A stretch of 64,000 nucleotides of DNA from Shewanella oncorhynchi. Lineage in GTDB: Bacteria > Pseudomonadota > Gammaproteobacteria > Enterobacterales > Shewanellaceae. The stretch covers positions 308,045 through 372,044 of the forward strand of contig NZ_JABAEB010000004.1 in NCBI RefSeq assembly GCF_012584455.1, written 5' to 3'. The position numbers were made by a program, and so were the translations under genes. Shown here piece after piece: positions 18,810-27,836 of this stretch. Under the pieces are notes generated by a model. It saw nothing but the letters and a program-made list of their open reading frames with translations, did not search any database and had not been told where the DNA came from. Positions within the stretch are counted from its first letter, which is position 1. Every line of letters starts with the position of its first letter.

Positions 18810-19220
18810 TTAACCCGCTTCAGAATGCGCAGAAATATTATGTTTATCTGCAGGAATTGCATCCCAACCTTCTTTGATAGTACGTAAAATATCACATACA
18901 TCATCAATCGCTTTCACATCATTATTTACGTTAGCTTCAGAAATTCTACGCAACATAAAGTCATATAAATCACTCAAATTTCTAGCTATCTGGCCACCAG
19001 CATCCATATCTAGGCTATTGTTTAAACCAGTAATAATCCCAATAGCTTTGCCAATGTACATACCTTTATTAGACAAGTCATTTTGTTCAATCGCAAGACG
19101 ACTTTGTGCTAAACGTTGCAGTGCCCCCGCAAACATAAGCTGAATAATACGATGTGGTGACGCAACAGTAATTTCACTCTCTAAAGACACCTTACGATAC
19201 GATTGCAGTGATCCTCTCAT
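18810..19220 (-). CDS. fliS: Flagellin export chaperone FliS
   Basis: FliS (136 aa) is a helical chaperone that binds the flagellin C-terminus and stops premature polymerisation. The start MRGSLQSYRKVSLESEI and the FliS core are clear (SPHRIIQLMFAGALQRLAQ; later LDMDAGGQIARNLSDLYDFM). Start choice: AGGTG precedes the ATG at 19218-19220; the earlier GTG lies in that ribosome site. It follows the fliT-like gene by a few bases. Confidence 0.96.
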   Translation of the reverse strand: MRGSLQSYRKVSLESEITVASPHRIIQLMFAGALQRLAQSRLAIEQNDLSNKGMYIGKAIGIITGLNNSLDMDAGGQIARNLSDLYDFMLRRISEANVNNDVKAIDDVCDILRTIKEGWDAIPADKHNISAHSEAG

Positions 19221-19226
19221 AAACAC

Positions 19227-19547
19227 CTACCTGTTTAAATCTATAGTCTCATAAACACTAATCTGGCGCTTATTCTTATTACCTGCATGTAATAATGCTT
19301 GTCTATCTGCCATAACAATACTTGCTTTACTTGTGTACTCTTGAGTAAGTTCAAGCTGATGTTGAAGATAATCAACATCTGTCATATTAGCATCAGCCAC
19401 TAATACATTGAGTAAAATTTGACGCTCTCCAACCAGTACTTGCAAGTTCGACACCAACTCGTCAGATTGAGGCTCTTCAGCAGGAAGCTGAGTCAGTTTA
19501 TTTAAATTTTCACTCAAAAGGACATTAAGCTCATCGAGTTGTTTCAC
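19227..19547 (-). CDS. Small FliT-like flagellar protein
   Basis: This is a small helical, acidic protein (106 aa) starting with GTG after a GGGGAG ribosome site. It has no clear motif. Its place between fliD and fliS, its size and its helical charge pattern match the FliT/FlaI class of FliD chaperones in polar flagellates. Sequence similarity to enterobacterial FliT is not convincing by eye. A role as FliD or flagellin export helper is an inference from context. Confidence 0.75.
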   Translation of the reverse strand: MKQLDELNVLLSENLNKLTQLPAEEPQSDELVSNLQVLVGERQILLNVLVADANMTDVDYLQHQLELTQEYTSKASIVMADRQALLHAGNKNKRQISVYETIDLNR

Positions 19548-19577
19548 TTATACTCCCCTTACTCATTTATAATTTCA

Positions 19578-20948
19578 CTATCGTTTTTTAACAGCTCCAG
19601 GAAGCGAATTCAAACGATCAACAAGACCACTGCTCTGCTGATTTAGTTTTCCAACGACAAGATCCATCGCATTAAATTGCTTCGTTAAACGGGCTGTTAG
19701 TTGATCCATTTTAAGCGTGAAAGCTTCTCTTCTATCTGTAAGCTGGCTTTGTTGATTAGTATATCCGGTTTGACGTGACGCAATTAATCCTCGAGACTTG
19801 ACATAACTATCAGCAAGATCATTAAAGCGATTAGCAAGCCCTTTATCTGGTGTCGAGAATAATGCCTCAACACTGGCCATATCTTCAGAGATGACTTTAT
19901 TAAGTTTAGTATCATCGACAGACAACTTACCATATCTATCTGTTTTTATACCAATATCATATAATGCTATCGAACTGCCGCTATCAGTTGGCACTCGTTC
20001 ACTCGATATACTTCGGAGTTGCGATTCTATAGAACGGATCATAGAGTCGCCCTGTAATGCAGCTGCTGTTTTTTTCTCTTTATCATAAGACGACATTTTA
20101 TCAACTGCAGTCGCTAAACTATTGTAGGCATCGACAAAAGCTTTCACATTTGTCTTTACTGCATCATCATCTTGTTCAATTTTTAACGTAGTCGTCTTAG
20201 AAACATCAGCATCAGTTAAGTTTAACGTCACCCCTGCAATAGCATTTTTAACTTCATTAGTTTGCGAGGTAACTTTCTGATTATCGATATAAACAACTGC
20301 ATTTTTAGCATCTTGAAGCGTGGAGATGTTACCAGCACCGAACATATCATTTAGTCCAGTTCCAGTCGTGTCATTAGCTGTAATACTAATTTGATTGTCT
20401 TCACCTGACTTATCTGAACTAAAAACCAATCGACTGCCTGCATCACTGGTAATAACAGTTGCAGTTACGCCCGCATTATCTGGGGATTCATTAACTTTTT
20501 TAGCAATCGCAGCAAGTGAATCGGTAGCCGAAACATCAATGGAGAAATTCTTACCATTGATACCAAAATCAAGGCTCCCTTCACCTACAGGTAATGCAGG
20601 ATCTGCAACGTTTTTTCCAGCAATTTTATGATTTACCGCAAGTTGCTCAACTTTAATACCATAGCTACCCGCTTGTGCAGTTTTGTCTGTTGTTGCTGAT
20701 AAATAAGTTTGATTACTAACAGAAACCTTACGCAGATTGAGGGCATCGCCAGTTTGAAGTTTTTTTAAGGCATCTTGAAACGTAGACAACGCACTTTTTA
20801 AGGTTCCCATGGCAGAAACTTTTGCTTTGATGCTGTCTTCCGTTTTATTAAACATCGCTTCTTTCGGTGTTTTTTCGGCATCAACTAAAACTTGCACAAT
20901 TTCACTAATTTTAAGGCCAGATCCCATGCCTGTCGCTGTTAATGCCAT
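19578..20948 (-). CDS. fliD: Filament cap protein FliD
   Basis: FliD (456 aa, HAP2) caps the filament and catalyses flagellin folding at its tip. The N-terminus (ATGMGSGLKISEIVQVLVDAE) and the C-terminal coiled-coil region (KMDQLTARLTKQFNAMDLVVGKL) are the conserved D0 parts. The middle shows typical FliD pieces such as NNAIAGVTLNL-like and SYDKEKKTAAALQGDSMIR. It lies 30 bases before the fliT-like gene and 33 after flaG. Confidence 0.97.
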   Translation of the reverse strand: MALTATGMGSGLKISEIVQVLVDAEKTPKEAMFNKTEDSIKAKVSAMGTLKSALSTFQDALKKLQTGDALNLRKVSVSNQTYLSATTDKTAQAGSYGIKVEQLAVNHKIAGKNVADPALPVGEGSLDFGINGKNFSIDVSATDSLAAIAKKVNESPDNAGVTATVITSDAGSRLVFSSDKSGEDNQISITANDTTGTGLNDMFGAGNISTLQDAKNAVVYIDNQKVTSQTNEVKNAIAGVTLNLTDADVSKTTTLKIEQDDDAVKTNVKAFVDAYNSLATAVDKMSSYDKEKKTAAALQGDSMIRSIESQLRSISSERVPTDSGSSIALYDIGIKTDRYGKLSVDDTKLNKVISEDMASVEALFSTPDKGLANRFNDLADSYVKSRGLIASRQTGYTNQQSQLTDRREAFTLKMDQLTARLTKQFNAMDLVVGKLNQQSSGLVDRLNSLPGAVKKR

Positions 20949-20981
20949 ATAGACCTCTCAATCAAACGTACTTACAAATAT

Positions 20982-21359
20982 TTATGCTTCTGTTTTCATC
21001 AAAAGCCCTGTGACTTCTGATAGTTTTTCTGCCAAGGCTAATGCTTCTTCACTCGGCATTTGTCTAATCACATCACCAGTATCTCGGTCAAGTACAGTCA
21101 CAACAGCTTGTCCAGAGTTCTCATCAACCTTAAATGCTAAACCTTTACGCATCATAGACATCATATCAGACAACTCTGTGGCAACTTGAGCCAGCTTACT
21201 CGGGTTCTGTTCATTTTTCGTTACATCTTGTTCCGCAGCTTGTTCAATAGCCGTATTTCGCTTTAACTCAGCATCTGGAGCAGATGCTTTTAGTGGCGTT
21301 TGAGCTAAATCAACCTTACTGTGAAGCATAGAAGGTGAACTTGCTATATTGATATCCAT
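20982..21359 (-). CDS. flaG: Flagellar protein FlaG
   Basis: FlaG (125 aa) is a small secreted protein that affects filament length in polar flagellates. The N-terminal half is a disordered Ala/Glu-rich region. The conserved FlaG domain is at about 75-115: LAFKVDENSGQAVVTVLDRDTGDVIRQMPSE. Start choice: an earlier in-frame ATG directly abuts GAGG, so the ATG at 21357-21359, 7 bases after it, is preferred. No promoter of its own is seen; read-through from the upstream flagellin is likely. Confidence 0.93.
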   Translation of the reverse strand: MDINIASSPSMLHSKVDLAQTPLKASAPDAELKRNTAIEQAAEQDVTKNEQNPSKLAQVATELSDMMSMMRKGLAFKVDENSGQAVVTVLDRDTGDVIRQMPSEEALALAEKLSEVTGLLMKTEA

Positions 21360-21435
21360 AACCATACCTCAGCAAATTTAGTAATAACTTTAAATAGTTA
21401 CATTAAAATTACCCTATAAAACTACATTAACCTTT

Positions 21436-21480
21436 AAAGTGGCAAAGGGAGATCCGTCACCGAACCTCCCTTATCACTTT
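21436..21480 (-). terminator. Hairpin after the second flagellin gene
   Basis: An imperfect stem pairs AAAGTG..AAGGGAG with CTCCCTT..CACTTT just below the flaB stop. The following T-run is poor, so it may be a leaky terminator or an mRNA-stabilising 3-prime hairpin. That would allow some read-through into flaG-fliD. Confidence 0.6.
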
Positions 21481-21499
21481 CTCACTATTCTGCGTTAAA

Positions 21500-22318
21500 C
21501 TACAGCAGTGACAAGGCCACTTGAGGTAACTGATTGGCTTGGGCCAACATTGCAGAACCCGTTTGTTGTAACACTTGATTCTTGGTCATTTGTGATGTTT
21601 CTTTCGCAAAATCCACATCCACAATTCGGCTCTTAGCATCAGCAACGTTTGCTTGAGTATTAGCACTGTTACTGATGTTGTATGCTAGGCGGTTTTGTTT
21701 AGCACCTAAGTTAGCACGCTGACTATCAATCGTTTTAATGGCTGCATCAATATTCGCAAGTGCAGTTGAACGACCAGCAGAACTTCCAACAGACAAACTA
21801 TTAACAGATAAAGCGCCAGCATTCGTTGCTTTTACTGAAATAGTAACGTCTTCACCTTCTTGGTGTCCGACTTGGAAGGTCTTACCTGCGGAGAAATCAC
21901 CATTCAGTAATTTTGTGCTACCAAATGCAGTTGTATCACCGATTGCTGTAATTTCTAATGCCAGTTCATCAATCTCACTTTGCAATGCTGTCAAATCATC
22001 AGTGCTGTTAGAACCGTTCTCTGCTTGTACTGTCAAATCACGCATACGTTGAAGCATGTTAGTCTGTTCTTGCATCGCACCTTCAGAAATCTGGGCGATT
22101 GAAATGGCATCGTTAGCATTGCGCATACCAACATCAAGGCCACGCACTTGGCTGTTTAGTCGGTTAGATATCGCTAAACCAGCAGCGTCATCTTTGGCAC
22201 TGTTAATACGCAGACCACTGGATAAACGTTCCATAGATGTGGCCAAACCGCCTGCGGAAGTATTTAAATTCTTTTGAGCTTTTAATGAAGTGACGTTTGT
22301 GTTTACTGTAATGGCCAT
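21500..22318 (-). CDS. flaB: Flagellin FlaB
   Basis: A filament subunit (272 aa) of the short Shewanella type. The D0/D1 N-terminus ([20 protein letters not shown]; later [20 protein letters not shown]) and the C-terminus ([29 protein letters not shown]) are canonical; a large D2/D3 is missing. It is about 90% identical to the neighbouring flagellin, with differences mainly at residues 100-190. It is probably O-glycosylated in the exposed central region by products of the island at 41-58 kb. It is named FlaB by position (the copy next to flaG) and has its own sigma-28 promoter. Confidence 0.95.
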   Translation of the reverse strand: MAITVNTNVTSLKAQKNLNTSAGGLATSMERLSSGLRINSAKDDAAGLAISNRLNSQVRGLDVGMRNANDAISIAQISEGAMQEQTNMLQRMRDLTVQAENGSNSTDDLTALQSEIDELALEITAIGDTTAFGSTKLLNGDFSAGKTFQVGHQEGEDVTISVKATNAGALSVNSLSVGSSAGRSTALANIDAAIKTIDSQRANLGAKQNRLAYNISNSANTQANVADAKSRIVDVDFAKETSQMTKNQVLQQTGSAMLAQANQLPQVALSLL

Positions 22319-22396
22319 GATCGTTTCCTCTTTATACCTGGCTTGTGAACTTGCCTGTCTACTTAAGCCAGGCGGGTCTTAGTGGTTACAGTATAT

Positions 22397-22423
22397 TTAA
22401 CGGCAGCATCTTTTTTAACTTTA
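22397..22423 (-). promoter_or_regulatory. Sigma-28 promoter of flaB
   Basis: The minus strand reads TAAA, 15 bases, then GCCGTTAA, one base off the FliA consensus GCCGATAA at optimal spacing. It lies 79-105 bases above the ATG. Its -35 element overlaps the left end of a 20-bp perfect inverted repeat. Confidence 0.88.
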
Positions 22424-22466
22424 GAGTTATTTTTTAAAATATCTTGATTTTAAAAAATAACTCTAA
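22421..22466. repeat. 20-bp perfect inverted repeat at the flaB promoter
   Basis: Arms at 22421-22440 and 22447-22466 are exact reverse complements around a 6-base loop (ATCTTG). The arms are very A/T rich. Neither side has a T-run in the right place for a terminator. The left arm shares three bases with the -35 element of the flaB sigma-28 promoter. Confidence 0.85.
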
Positions 22467-22495
22467 TTATCATAAACATAAATATCAACTCCTAT

Positions 22496-22541
22496 AAAAC
22501 TTTGCCTACTTTTCTAGATAATTCTAGAACAAGTAGGCAAA
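22496..22541 (-). terminator. Terminator of flaA
   Basis: Arms TTGCCTACTT (22502-22511) and AAGTAGGCAA (22531-22540) enclose a second nested TCTAGA/TCTAGA pair. On the minus strand the hairpin is followed by GTTTTATAGG. It starts 31 bases below the flaA stop. Confidence 0.8.
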
Positions 22542-22571
22542 AGCACTTCATATAACATCACGCAAGTAACA

Positions 22572-23393
22572 TTAACCCAGAAGAGATAATGCAACTTGAG
22601 GTAACTGGTTAGCCTGTGCAAGCATTGCAGAACCCGTTTGTTGTAACACTTGATTCTTAGTCATAACTGAAGTTTCCTTCGCAAAATCGACATCCACGAT
22701 ACGACTCTTAGCATCAGCAACGTTGGCTTGAGTATTAGCACTGTTACTAATGTTATAGGCCAAACGGTTTTGCTTCGCACCTAAATTGGCTCGTTGATTG
22801 TCAATTGTTTTAATGGCAGCATCAATATTCGCAAGTGCTGTTGAACGACCAGCTGAAGTCGCTACGGATAGCGAATTAACAGATAAACTTGCAGCATTAG
22901 TTGTCCCTACCGAAATAGTGACATCCTCAGCTTCTTGGTGCCCTACTTGGAAGGTTTTACCCGCAGAAAAGCCACCAGTCATTAATTTGGTATTACCAAA
23001 CGCCGTACTATCACCTATAGCAGTAATTTCTTCTGCTAATTGATCCATCTCTTTTTGCAATGCAGTCAAGTCATCAGTGCTATTCGCACCGTTTTCTGCT
23101 TGAACAGTCAAATCACGCATACGCTGCAACATATTGGTTTGCTCTTGCATCGCACCTTCGGCAATTTGAGCAATTGAAATCGCATCATTTGCGTTACGCA
23201 TACCCACATCTAAACCGCGCACTTGGCTGTTCAAGCGGTTAGAAATGGCTAGACCAGCGGCATCGTCTTTTGCACTGTTAATGCGTAGACCACTGGATAA
23301 ACGTTCCATTGAGGTCGCTAAACCGCTACTGGAAGTATTTAAATTCTTTTGTGCCTTCATTGAAGTCACGTTGGTATTTACTGTAATAGCCAT
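22572..23393 (-). CDS. flaA: Flagellin FlaA
   Basis: A filament subunit (273 aa), paralogous to the neighbouring flaB, with identical D0 and D1 cores and the same truncated central region. Distinguishing positions include SSSGLATS near residue 22, [12 protein letters not shown] near 117 and an extra C-terminal Gly. It is named FlaA by position next to flgL. No convincing sigma-28 or sigma-54 promoter lies in the 94 bases upstream, where only an inverted repeat (GCCAAG/CTTGGC near 23421-23440) is seen. Its control therefore differs from that of flaB. Confidence 0.95.
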   Translation of the reverse strand: MAITVNTNVTSMKAQKNLNTSSSGLATSMERLSSGLRINSAKDDAAGLAISNRLNSQVRGLDVGMRNANDAISIAQIAEGAMQEQTNMLQRMRDLTVQAENGANSTDDLTALQKEMDQLAEEITAIGDSTAFGNTKLMTGGFSAGKTFQVGHQEAEDVTISVGTTNAASLSVNSLSVATSAGRSTALANIDAAIKTIDNQRANLGAKQNRLAYNISNSANTQANVADAKSRIVDVDFAKETSVMTKNQVLQQTGSAMLAQANQLPQVALSLLG

Positions 23394-23487
23394 GTTGAGT
23401 TCCTCTTCCTAGTTATACCGCCAAGGCTTGGAGCTTGGCTAAATTTTTAACAATTTATCTTACAGATGGATAGGTACTTGCTTTCTG

Positions 23488-24699
23488 TTAAATAAAGTCG
23501 AACAGGGAAACAGAACCCACCTTACTAAACACGCTAGAGACTGCGTTCAATGCAAGCTGTTGCTTTTCAAATTCCGTAATCGCTGATGCATAATCGAGAT
23601 CTTCCAAGAGTGATAGCGCTGATGAGTTCACCACTTTCTCCTCGGTATGAGTCTCTTTGTAACTTTCGACAACTTTCAGATTATTTCCCGCCACACTTCT
23701 GGCAGAACTAATTTGATTGACGCCACTATCGATGTTATTCAATATCTGTGCCAACTGAGCTCGGCCTTGGGGAGTGTTGGCAGAATTAGGGTCTTCAATT
23801 AATGCAATCGCACTGCTGATCGTATCGAAAATACTGACTTCGGCCTGCGGCTCCATGGTGAAACTATCGCCAGCGCTGGGTTTTCCATCAATTTTAACTT
23901 CTATACCATTAAAACTAACGGGATTAGTGGCATCGAAGTTAACTACGTTTGCGACGGGATTACTTGCAGAATCGAGCACTTGCAAGTTAGTACCACCGGC
24001 ACCATTATCAGTGAAGTTAAATGTATATGTATCAGCCACATAAGTTGCAGCGTCAGCAATTTTTGCTGTTTTAACGCTAAACTCCCCCTGCTGGCTGGCC
24101 AAATAATTGACGCTATAATCACCAAGTCCATTGGGTGCTTTCATAAACGCGCTATCGCCAGGGATGTTTGTCCCCATGGCAACACCCGTTTGTACTAAAC
24201 TATTTTTGACGCCAGAATCGCCGCTATACACTATTTTAGGCGGCGTCGAGTTATCAAAAGCAAAAGGTTCTTTATCGGTACTGAAACCAGAGAACATATA
24301 ATTGCCAGATTCATCCTTACTATTCGCAATAGAGAGCAATTCTTCTAAGCTGCCTTTCATCTCTTCGGCAATCATTTGCCGCTCAGTTCCTGAGAGTGTG
24401 CCGTTTATCGCTCGCATAACTTGCTCACGCATAGAGCCAGTTAAATCTTCAGCACTACCGAGTTTGCTTTCTGCCACAGCAAGACGATTTTTCGCATAGT
24501 CAATATTTTTCATAAACTGATCGACTAGCGCATTTTTCTGATTCAGATTATCGATACCCTGTGACGCCACAGGATCATCACCAGCAGTATTGACTTTCTT
24601 ACCACTGCTCAATTGGTCAAGAATTTTGCTGGTCGCCGTTTGCTTTTGCAGCACACTGGTAATGCTTTGATTAAAAATCTGCGCGGATGATAATCGCAT
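23488..24699 (-). CDS. flgL: Hook-filament junction protein FlgL
   Basis: FlgL (403 aa, HAP3) links FlgK to the filament. It has flagellin-like ends: N-terminal MRLSSAQIFNQSITSVLQKQ with LDQLSSGKKVNTAGDDPVAS, and C-terminal SLLEDLDYASAITEFEKQQL. The central domain is longer than in flagellin and carries the exposed region. It lies 11 bases after flgK and precedes flaA. Confidence 0.97.
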   Translation of the reverse strand: MRLSSAQIFNQSITSVLQKQTATSKILDQLSSGKKVNTAGDDPVASQGIDNLNQKNALVDQFMKNIDYAKNRLAVAESKLGSAEDLTGSMREQVMRAINGTLSGTERQMIAEEMKGSLEELLSIANSKDESGNYMFSGFSTDKEPFAFDNSTPPKIVYSGDSGVKNSLVQTGVAMGTNIPGDSAFMKAPNGLGDYSVNYLASQQGEFSVKTAKIADAATYVADTYTFNFTDNGAGGTNLQVLDSASNPVANVVNFDATNPVSFNGIEVKIDGKPSAGDSFTMEPQAEVSIFDTISSAIALIEDPNSANTPQGRAQLAQILNNIDSGVNQISSARSVAGNNLKVVESYKETHTEEKVVNSSALSLLEDLDYASAITEFEKQQLALNAVSSVFSKVGSVSLFDFI

Positions 24700-24710
24700 A
24701 GTTAAATCTC

Positions 24711-26636
24711 CTAACGCACTGAGGATAATAAGGTGTCAAAAATCTGCTGTGCAGTCGTCATGATCCGTGCAGAGGCTTGATAGGCTTGCTGAAAACGCAT
24801 TAAATTTGCTGCTTCTTCATCTAAGTTCACACCCGACTCACTCTCTACTCGCGCATAAGCTTGTTGATACACGGCCTCTGCCGAACCAACACGCACTTCA
24901 GCCGCTTTCGTTTTACTGCCTACCTCGAGCTTAGTGTTCTCGAACACATCAGCTAGGGTCGACTTTCCCCCATTCATCACCTTACTTTCGCTCAACTTCG
25001 CCATAGCGACAGCATTAGAGTTATCCCCCTCTGCGAAGGATAAATCGAAGGTAAATCTGTCATGGCCTGCAGCCGCTTTGCTGTCAACTTCAAAGGTAAA
25101 ACCAAAAGCGCTAATACTAGGAGGAGTATAAGGGGCTGCAGCCCCAAGGGATGTTCCCGCGGCGTCGAATGCTTCATAGGTTGGAGGCACAACTGTGGTA
25201 TCGAGCTTTATCGTCAACTCACTGCCCGTTACAGGGAAATTTGCGGCATTACGATTGCTAATTTGAGTCAGCTTCACTTGGGTATTGCCAGAGTTAGCGG
25301 CATCTGCAGTAATCTTTGGTGATGCGGCGGCAATGCCTTTAGGGTCTTTCATGACCACTTCAATGCCATTTGAAGCACCCGCTGTCGGGCGAATGGCAAA
25401 ACGATCGCCAGACGCCATAGCGCCCGCTTTTATGTCAATTGAAAATCCAGAACCACCCGATAAAGTCGAGCCATTTAACGTCAGTGGCGTAATTGCCCCC
25501 GTTTTCGAATCTCTCAGCTCATAAGTTGCAGGCGCGGTAAATGACAGTTCGTAGGCACCACCAGTTAATAAACTGGTGTCATCTATGGTAACGCCTAACA
25601 TTGCATTACCCGTATTACCAGAAAATCCTGCTGCACGGCCCAAAGACATCATAGGATCGTTGATATCTTTGAAGATATTGGCACCAACTTGCCCATTGAG
25701 GTCAATACCTTGTGCTTGCATTTTATTGAAGTTATCAGCCACGCCCAAGGCTAATTGGTCGAGCTCATGACCCGCGGGAATTAACGTTTGATCACGATAA
25801 TCAAAAATGGCCCCTAACTGACCGCCAAGTTTACTCGGATCAACAGTGACACTTTGCGAACCAATACTTGAAGTCAATTGGAGCTCATTCGGAAATGGAT
25901 CACCCGCTTGGACTCCCATCGTCATAGCAATTTCGCCAGAAACCAACATCACTGAGCCACCGAGCATTACGCTCTTAGCACCATTTTCTAATGGAATAAC
26001 ATTCACTTGAGCGTACTGGCTTAACTCTTGAACAAGTGCATCTTGCTTATCAAGCAACTGCGCATCCTGATTCGGCGACTTCATTAACTCTAGGTTTAAA
26101 TTTGCCAGTTCTGTACTGATCTCATTGATACGCTTAGTCATACCAGTGATCTGGTCATTGGTCTGATTAAGCTGGCCATTCAAATACGACTGCATCTGAT
26201 TAAGACTGCTGGCAACTTGCTGTGCATTTGTTAGGGTCGAACTCCGAATACCCAAATCTGCAGGCAAATCAGCCACACTATTCAGCCCCGAAAACAGGTC
26301 ATTCAAGCTTTGTGGCACAACTTTACCTACCTGTGAAAACAGCTGATCTAGCTCACTCAATTTACCGTAGCTGGCTTCGGCGGCACTTAACGTTGTTTGG
26401 CCAATGCGTAACTCTCTTGCGGCATAGTCATTGTAGATACGCTTAACGTCATTAACGTAAGTTCCTGTGCCATAAAAACTACTACCAAAACGCTGCGATT
26501 CAAGAGTCGACTGGGTTGCCACTTGTCTGTGGTAACCAGCGGTATTGGCGTTAGCTATGTTATTACTGGTAACACCCAGTTGCGACTGGGAGGCAAGCAC
26601 CCCAGTTCGCGCTATATTCAGTAGATCAACGGCCAT
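24711..26636 (-). CDS. flgK: Hook-filament junction protein FlgK
   Basis: FlgK (641 aa, HAP1) is the first junction protein above the hook. The N-terminal rod/hook signature (SQLGVTSNNIANANTAGYHR) and the C-terminal ESGVNLDEEAANLMRFQQAY are diagnostic. The size is larger than Salmonella FlgK (about 550 aa), the extra lying in the central exposed domains. It is 40 bases after flgJ. Confidence 0.97.
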   Translation of the reverse strand: MAVDLLNIARTGVLASQSQLGVTSNNIANANTAGYHRQVATQSTLESQRFGSSFYGTGTYVNDVKRIYNDYAARELRIGQTTLSAAEASYGKLSELDQLFSQVGKVVPQSLNDLFSGLNSVADLPADLGIRSSTLTNAQQVASSLNQMQSYLNGQLNQTNDQITGMTKRINEISTELANLNLELMKSPNQDAQLLDKQDALVQELSQYAQVNVIPLENGAKSVMLGGSVMLVSGEIAMTMGVQAGDPFPNELQLTSSIGSQSVTVDPSKLGGQLGAIFDYRDQTLIPAGHELDQLALGVADNFNKMQAQGIDLNGQVGANIFKDINDPMMSLGRAAGFSGNTGNAMLGVTIDDTSLLTGGAYELSFTAPATYELRDSKTGAITPLTLNGSTLSGGSGFSIDIKAGAMASGDRFAIRPTAGASNGIEVVMKDPKGIAAASPKITADAANSGNTQVKLTQISNRNAANFPVTGSELTIKLDTTVVPPTYEAFDAAGTSLGAAAPYTPPSISAFGFTFEVDSKAAAGHDRFTFDLSFAEGDNSNAVAMAKLSESKVMNGGKSTLADVFENTKLEVGSKTKAAEVRVGSAEAVYQQAYARVESESGVNLDEEAANLMRFQQAYQASARIMTTAQQIFDTLLSSVR

Positions 26637-26676
26637 TAGTTGACACTCCTATGAACAAACAGGGTTGTAAGATTCA

Positions 26677-27819
26677 TCATTTGTCTTCTCCTGGCAGAAT
26701 TGATTTCAGTTCTTCACTGATCGACTGCATCACTTTAATCACTTTTTCAGCGTATCGAGGATCAGTGGCATAACCCGCATCCTGCAAAGCTCGGATGAAT
26801 TGAGTAGGGGAAGCGGCCACTTTTTTCGCATCTTGATAACGTTCACCTTCGGCAATGAAGGACACAAAATCGTTAAAGCTATGCTCGAAATCACTATAAA
26901 CTCGGAAGTCAGCTTTTTGCTGGACAGCAACACCGTGCTCAAATTCTAAGGTACTGACGTTAGCCTTATCACCTAACCAACGACGATCAGCTTTAATGTT
27001 GAATAGGTTATGACTCGGCGCACCGTTATTGCCGCGGACGATTTTTTGTCCCCAGCCAGTTTCCAGTGCCGATTGCGCCAATAATACTTCTGGTTGGGTA
27101 CCTAATGTTTTTGCGGCTTTTTCAGCATGTGGATATAAGGTAGCTAAAAATTCTTCTCGACTACCGAACCTGACAATTTTTTGGGTTTCCCTAAATGCTG
27201 CCGTCGGCAAAACTTGGCCGCTAATCACAGGTTCTACCACTGAAAGTGATTGTTCACTCCAGCTCGGCTTAGGCGTATCGATAGCCAGTGAACGATTAGG
27301 CGCATCAATGTCCATTGATGAATTTGCATCTTCAGCTCTATCCGGTTCAAATACAGGCCGAGCAATAGCAGCCGGCACACCATGATTTACAACTGTGGGT
27401 TCAACCACTGGAGCGGCTGAACTCTGCATAGGCACATTAAGCGCTTTATCGTCGTGGAGCATTTTCATGCCACCATCGTCACGCAATACCGATGCAGGCG
27501 TGAAATGACTTGTTTCGGGAGAGAGTTGCTGCACCATCATATCGGCAAGGCCCAATACACCTTTGTCAGATAAATCGACCGATAACTGCTGATCGCGCAT
27601 CTGCTCGTAAAACTGAGTGTATTGGCTATTGAGTGGACTATCAGACTGAAAAACCGCATTGGCATCGCGCATACTTTTCATCAGCATTTGCACGAAAATA
27701 CCTTCAAATTGTTGGGCGACCTTTTTCAAGGCGCCCTTCTCATCTTTCTGAGCCTGGGCGCGGAGTGAATCTAGCCCGCCCAGGTCAAGAAAATGTGATG
27801 AACTTGAAAGCTTTTCCAT
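26677..27819 (-). CDS. flgJ: Rod cap and peptidoglycan hydrolase FlgJ
   Basis: FlgJ (380 aa) caps the growing rod and opens the peptidoglycan. The N-terminal rod-binding domain (KKVAQQFEGIFVQMLMKSMR, about 30-105) is joined through a linker to a C-terminal GH73 glucosaminidase-type domain (about 220-375). The latter has QSALETGWGQKIV, with the likely catalytic Glu, and HNLFNIKADRRW. This dual-domain form is typical of gammaproteobacteria. Confidence 0.97.
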   Translation of the reverse strand: MEKLSSSSHFLDLGGLDSLRAQAQKDEKGALKKVAQQFEGIFVQMLMKSMRDANAVFQSDSPLNSQYTQFYEQMRDQQLSVDLSDKGVLGLADMMVQQLSPETSHFTPASVLRDDGGMKMLHDDKALNVPMQSSAAPVVEPTVVNHGVPAAIARPVFEPDRAEDANSSMDIDAPNRSLAIDTPKPSWSEQSLSVVEPVISGQVLPTAAFRETQKIVRFGSREEFLATLYPHAEKAAKTLGTQPEVLLAQSALETGWGQKIVRGNNGAPSHNLFNIKADRRWLGDKANVSTLEFEHGVAVQQKADFRVYSDFEHSFNDFVSFIAEGERYQDAKKVAASPTQFIRALQDAGYATDPRYAEKVIKVMQSISEELKSILPGEDK

Positions 27820-27836
27820 GATTTTCCCGACAGAAA

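Larger units (their letters stand above)
21500..23393 (-). repeat. Tandem flagellin duplication
   Basis: Two flagellin genes lie head to tail with near-identical 5-prime and 3-prime thirds at the nucleotide level and a divergent centre. This is the pattern left by tandem duplication with continuing gene conversion at the ends. Confidence 0.9.

Noticed and set aside
23401..23460. Possible FliA promoter for flaA (TAAA-N14-GCCAAGCT, or GCGGTATAA as -10)
   Set aside because: Wrong spacing or too many mismatches compared with the clear sites before flaB and flgM.
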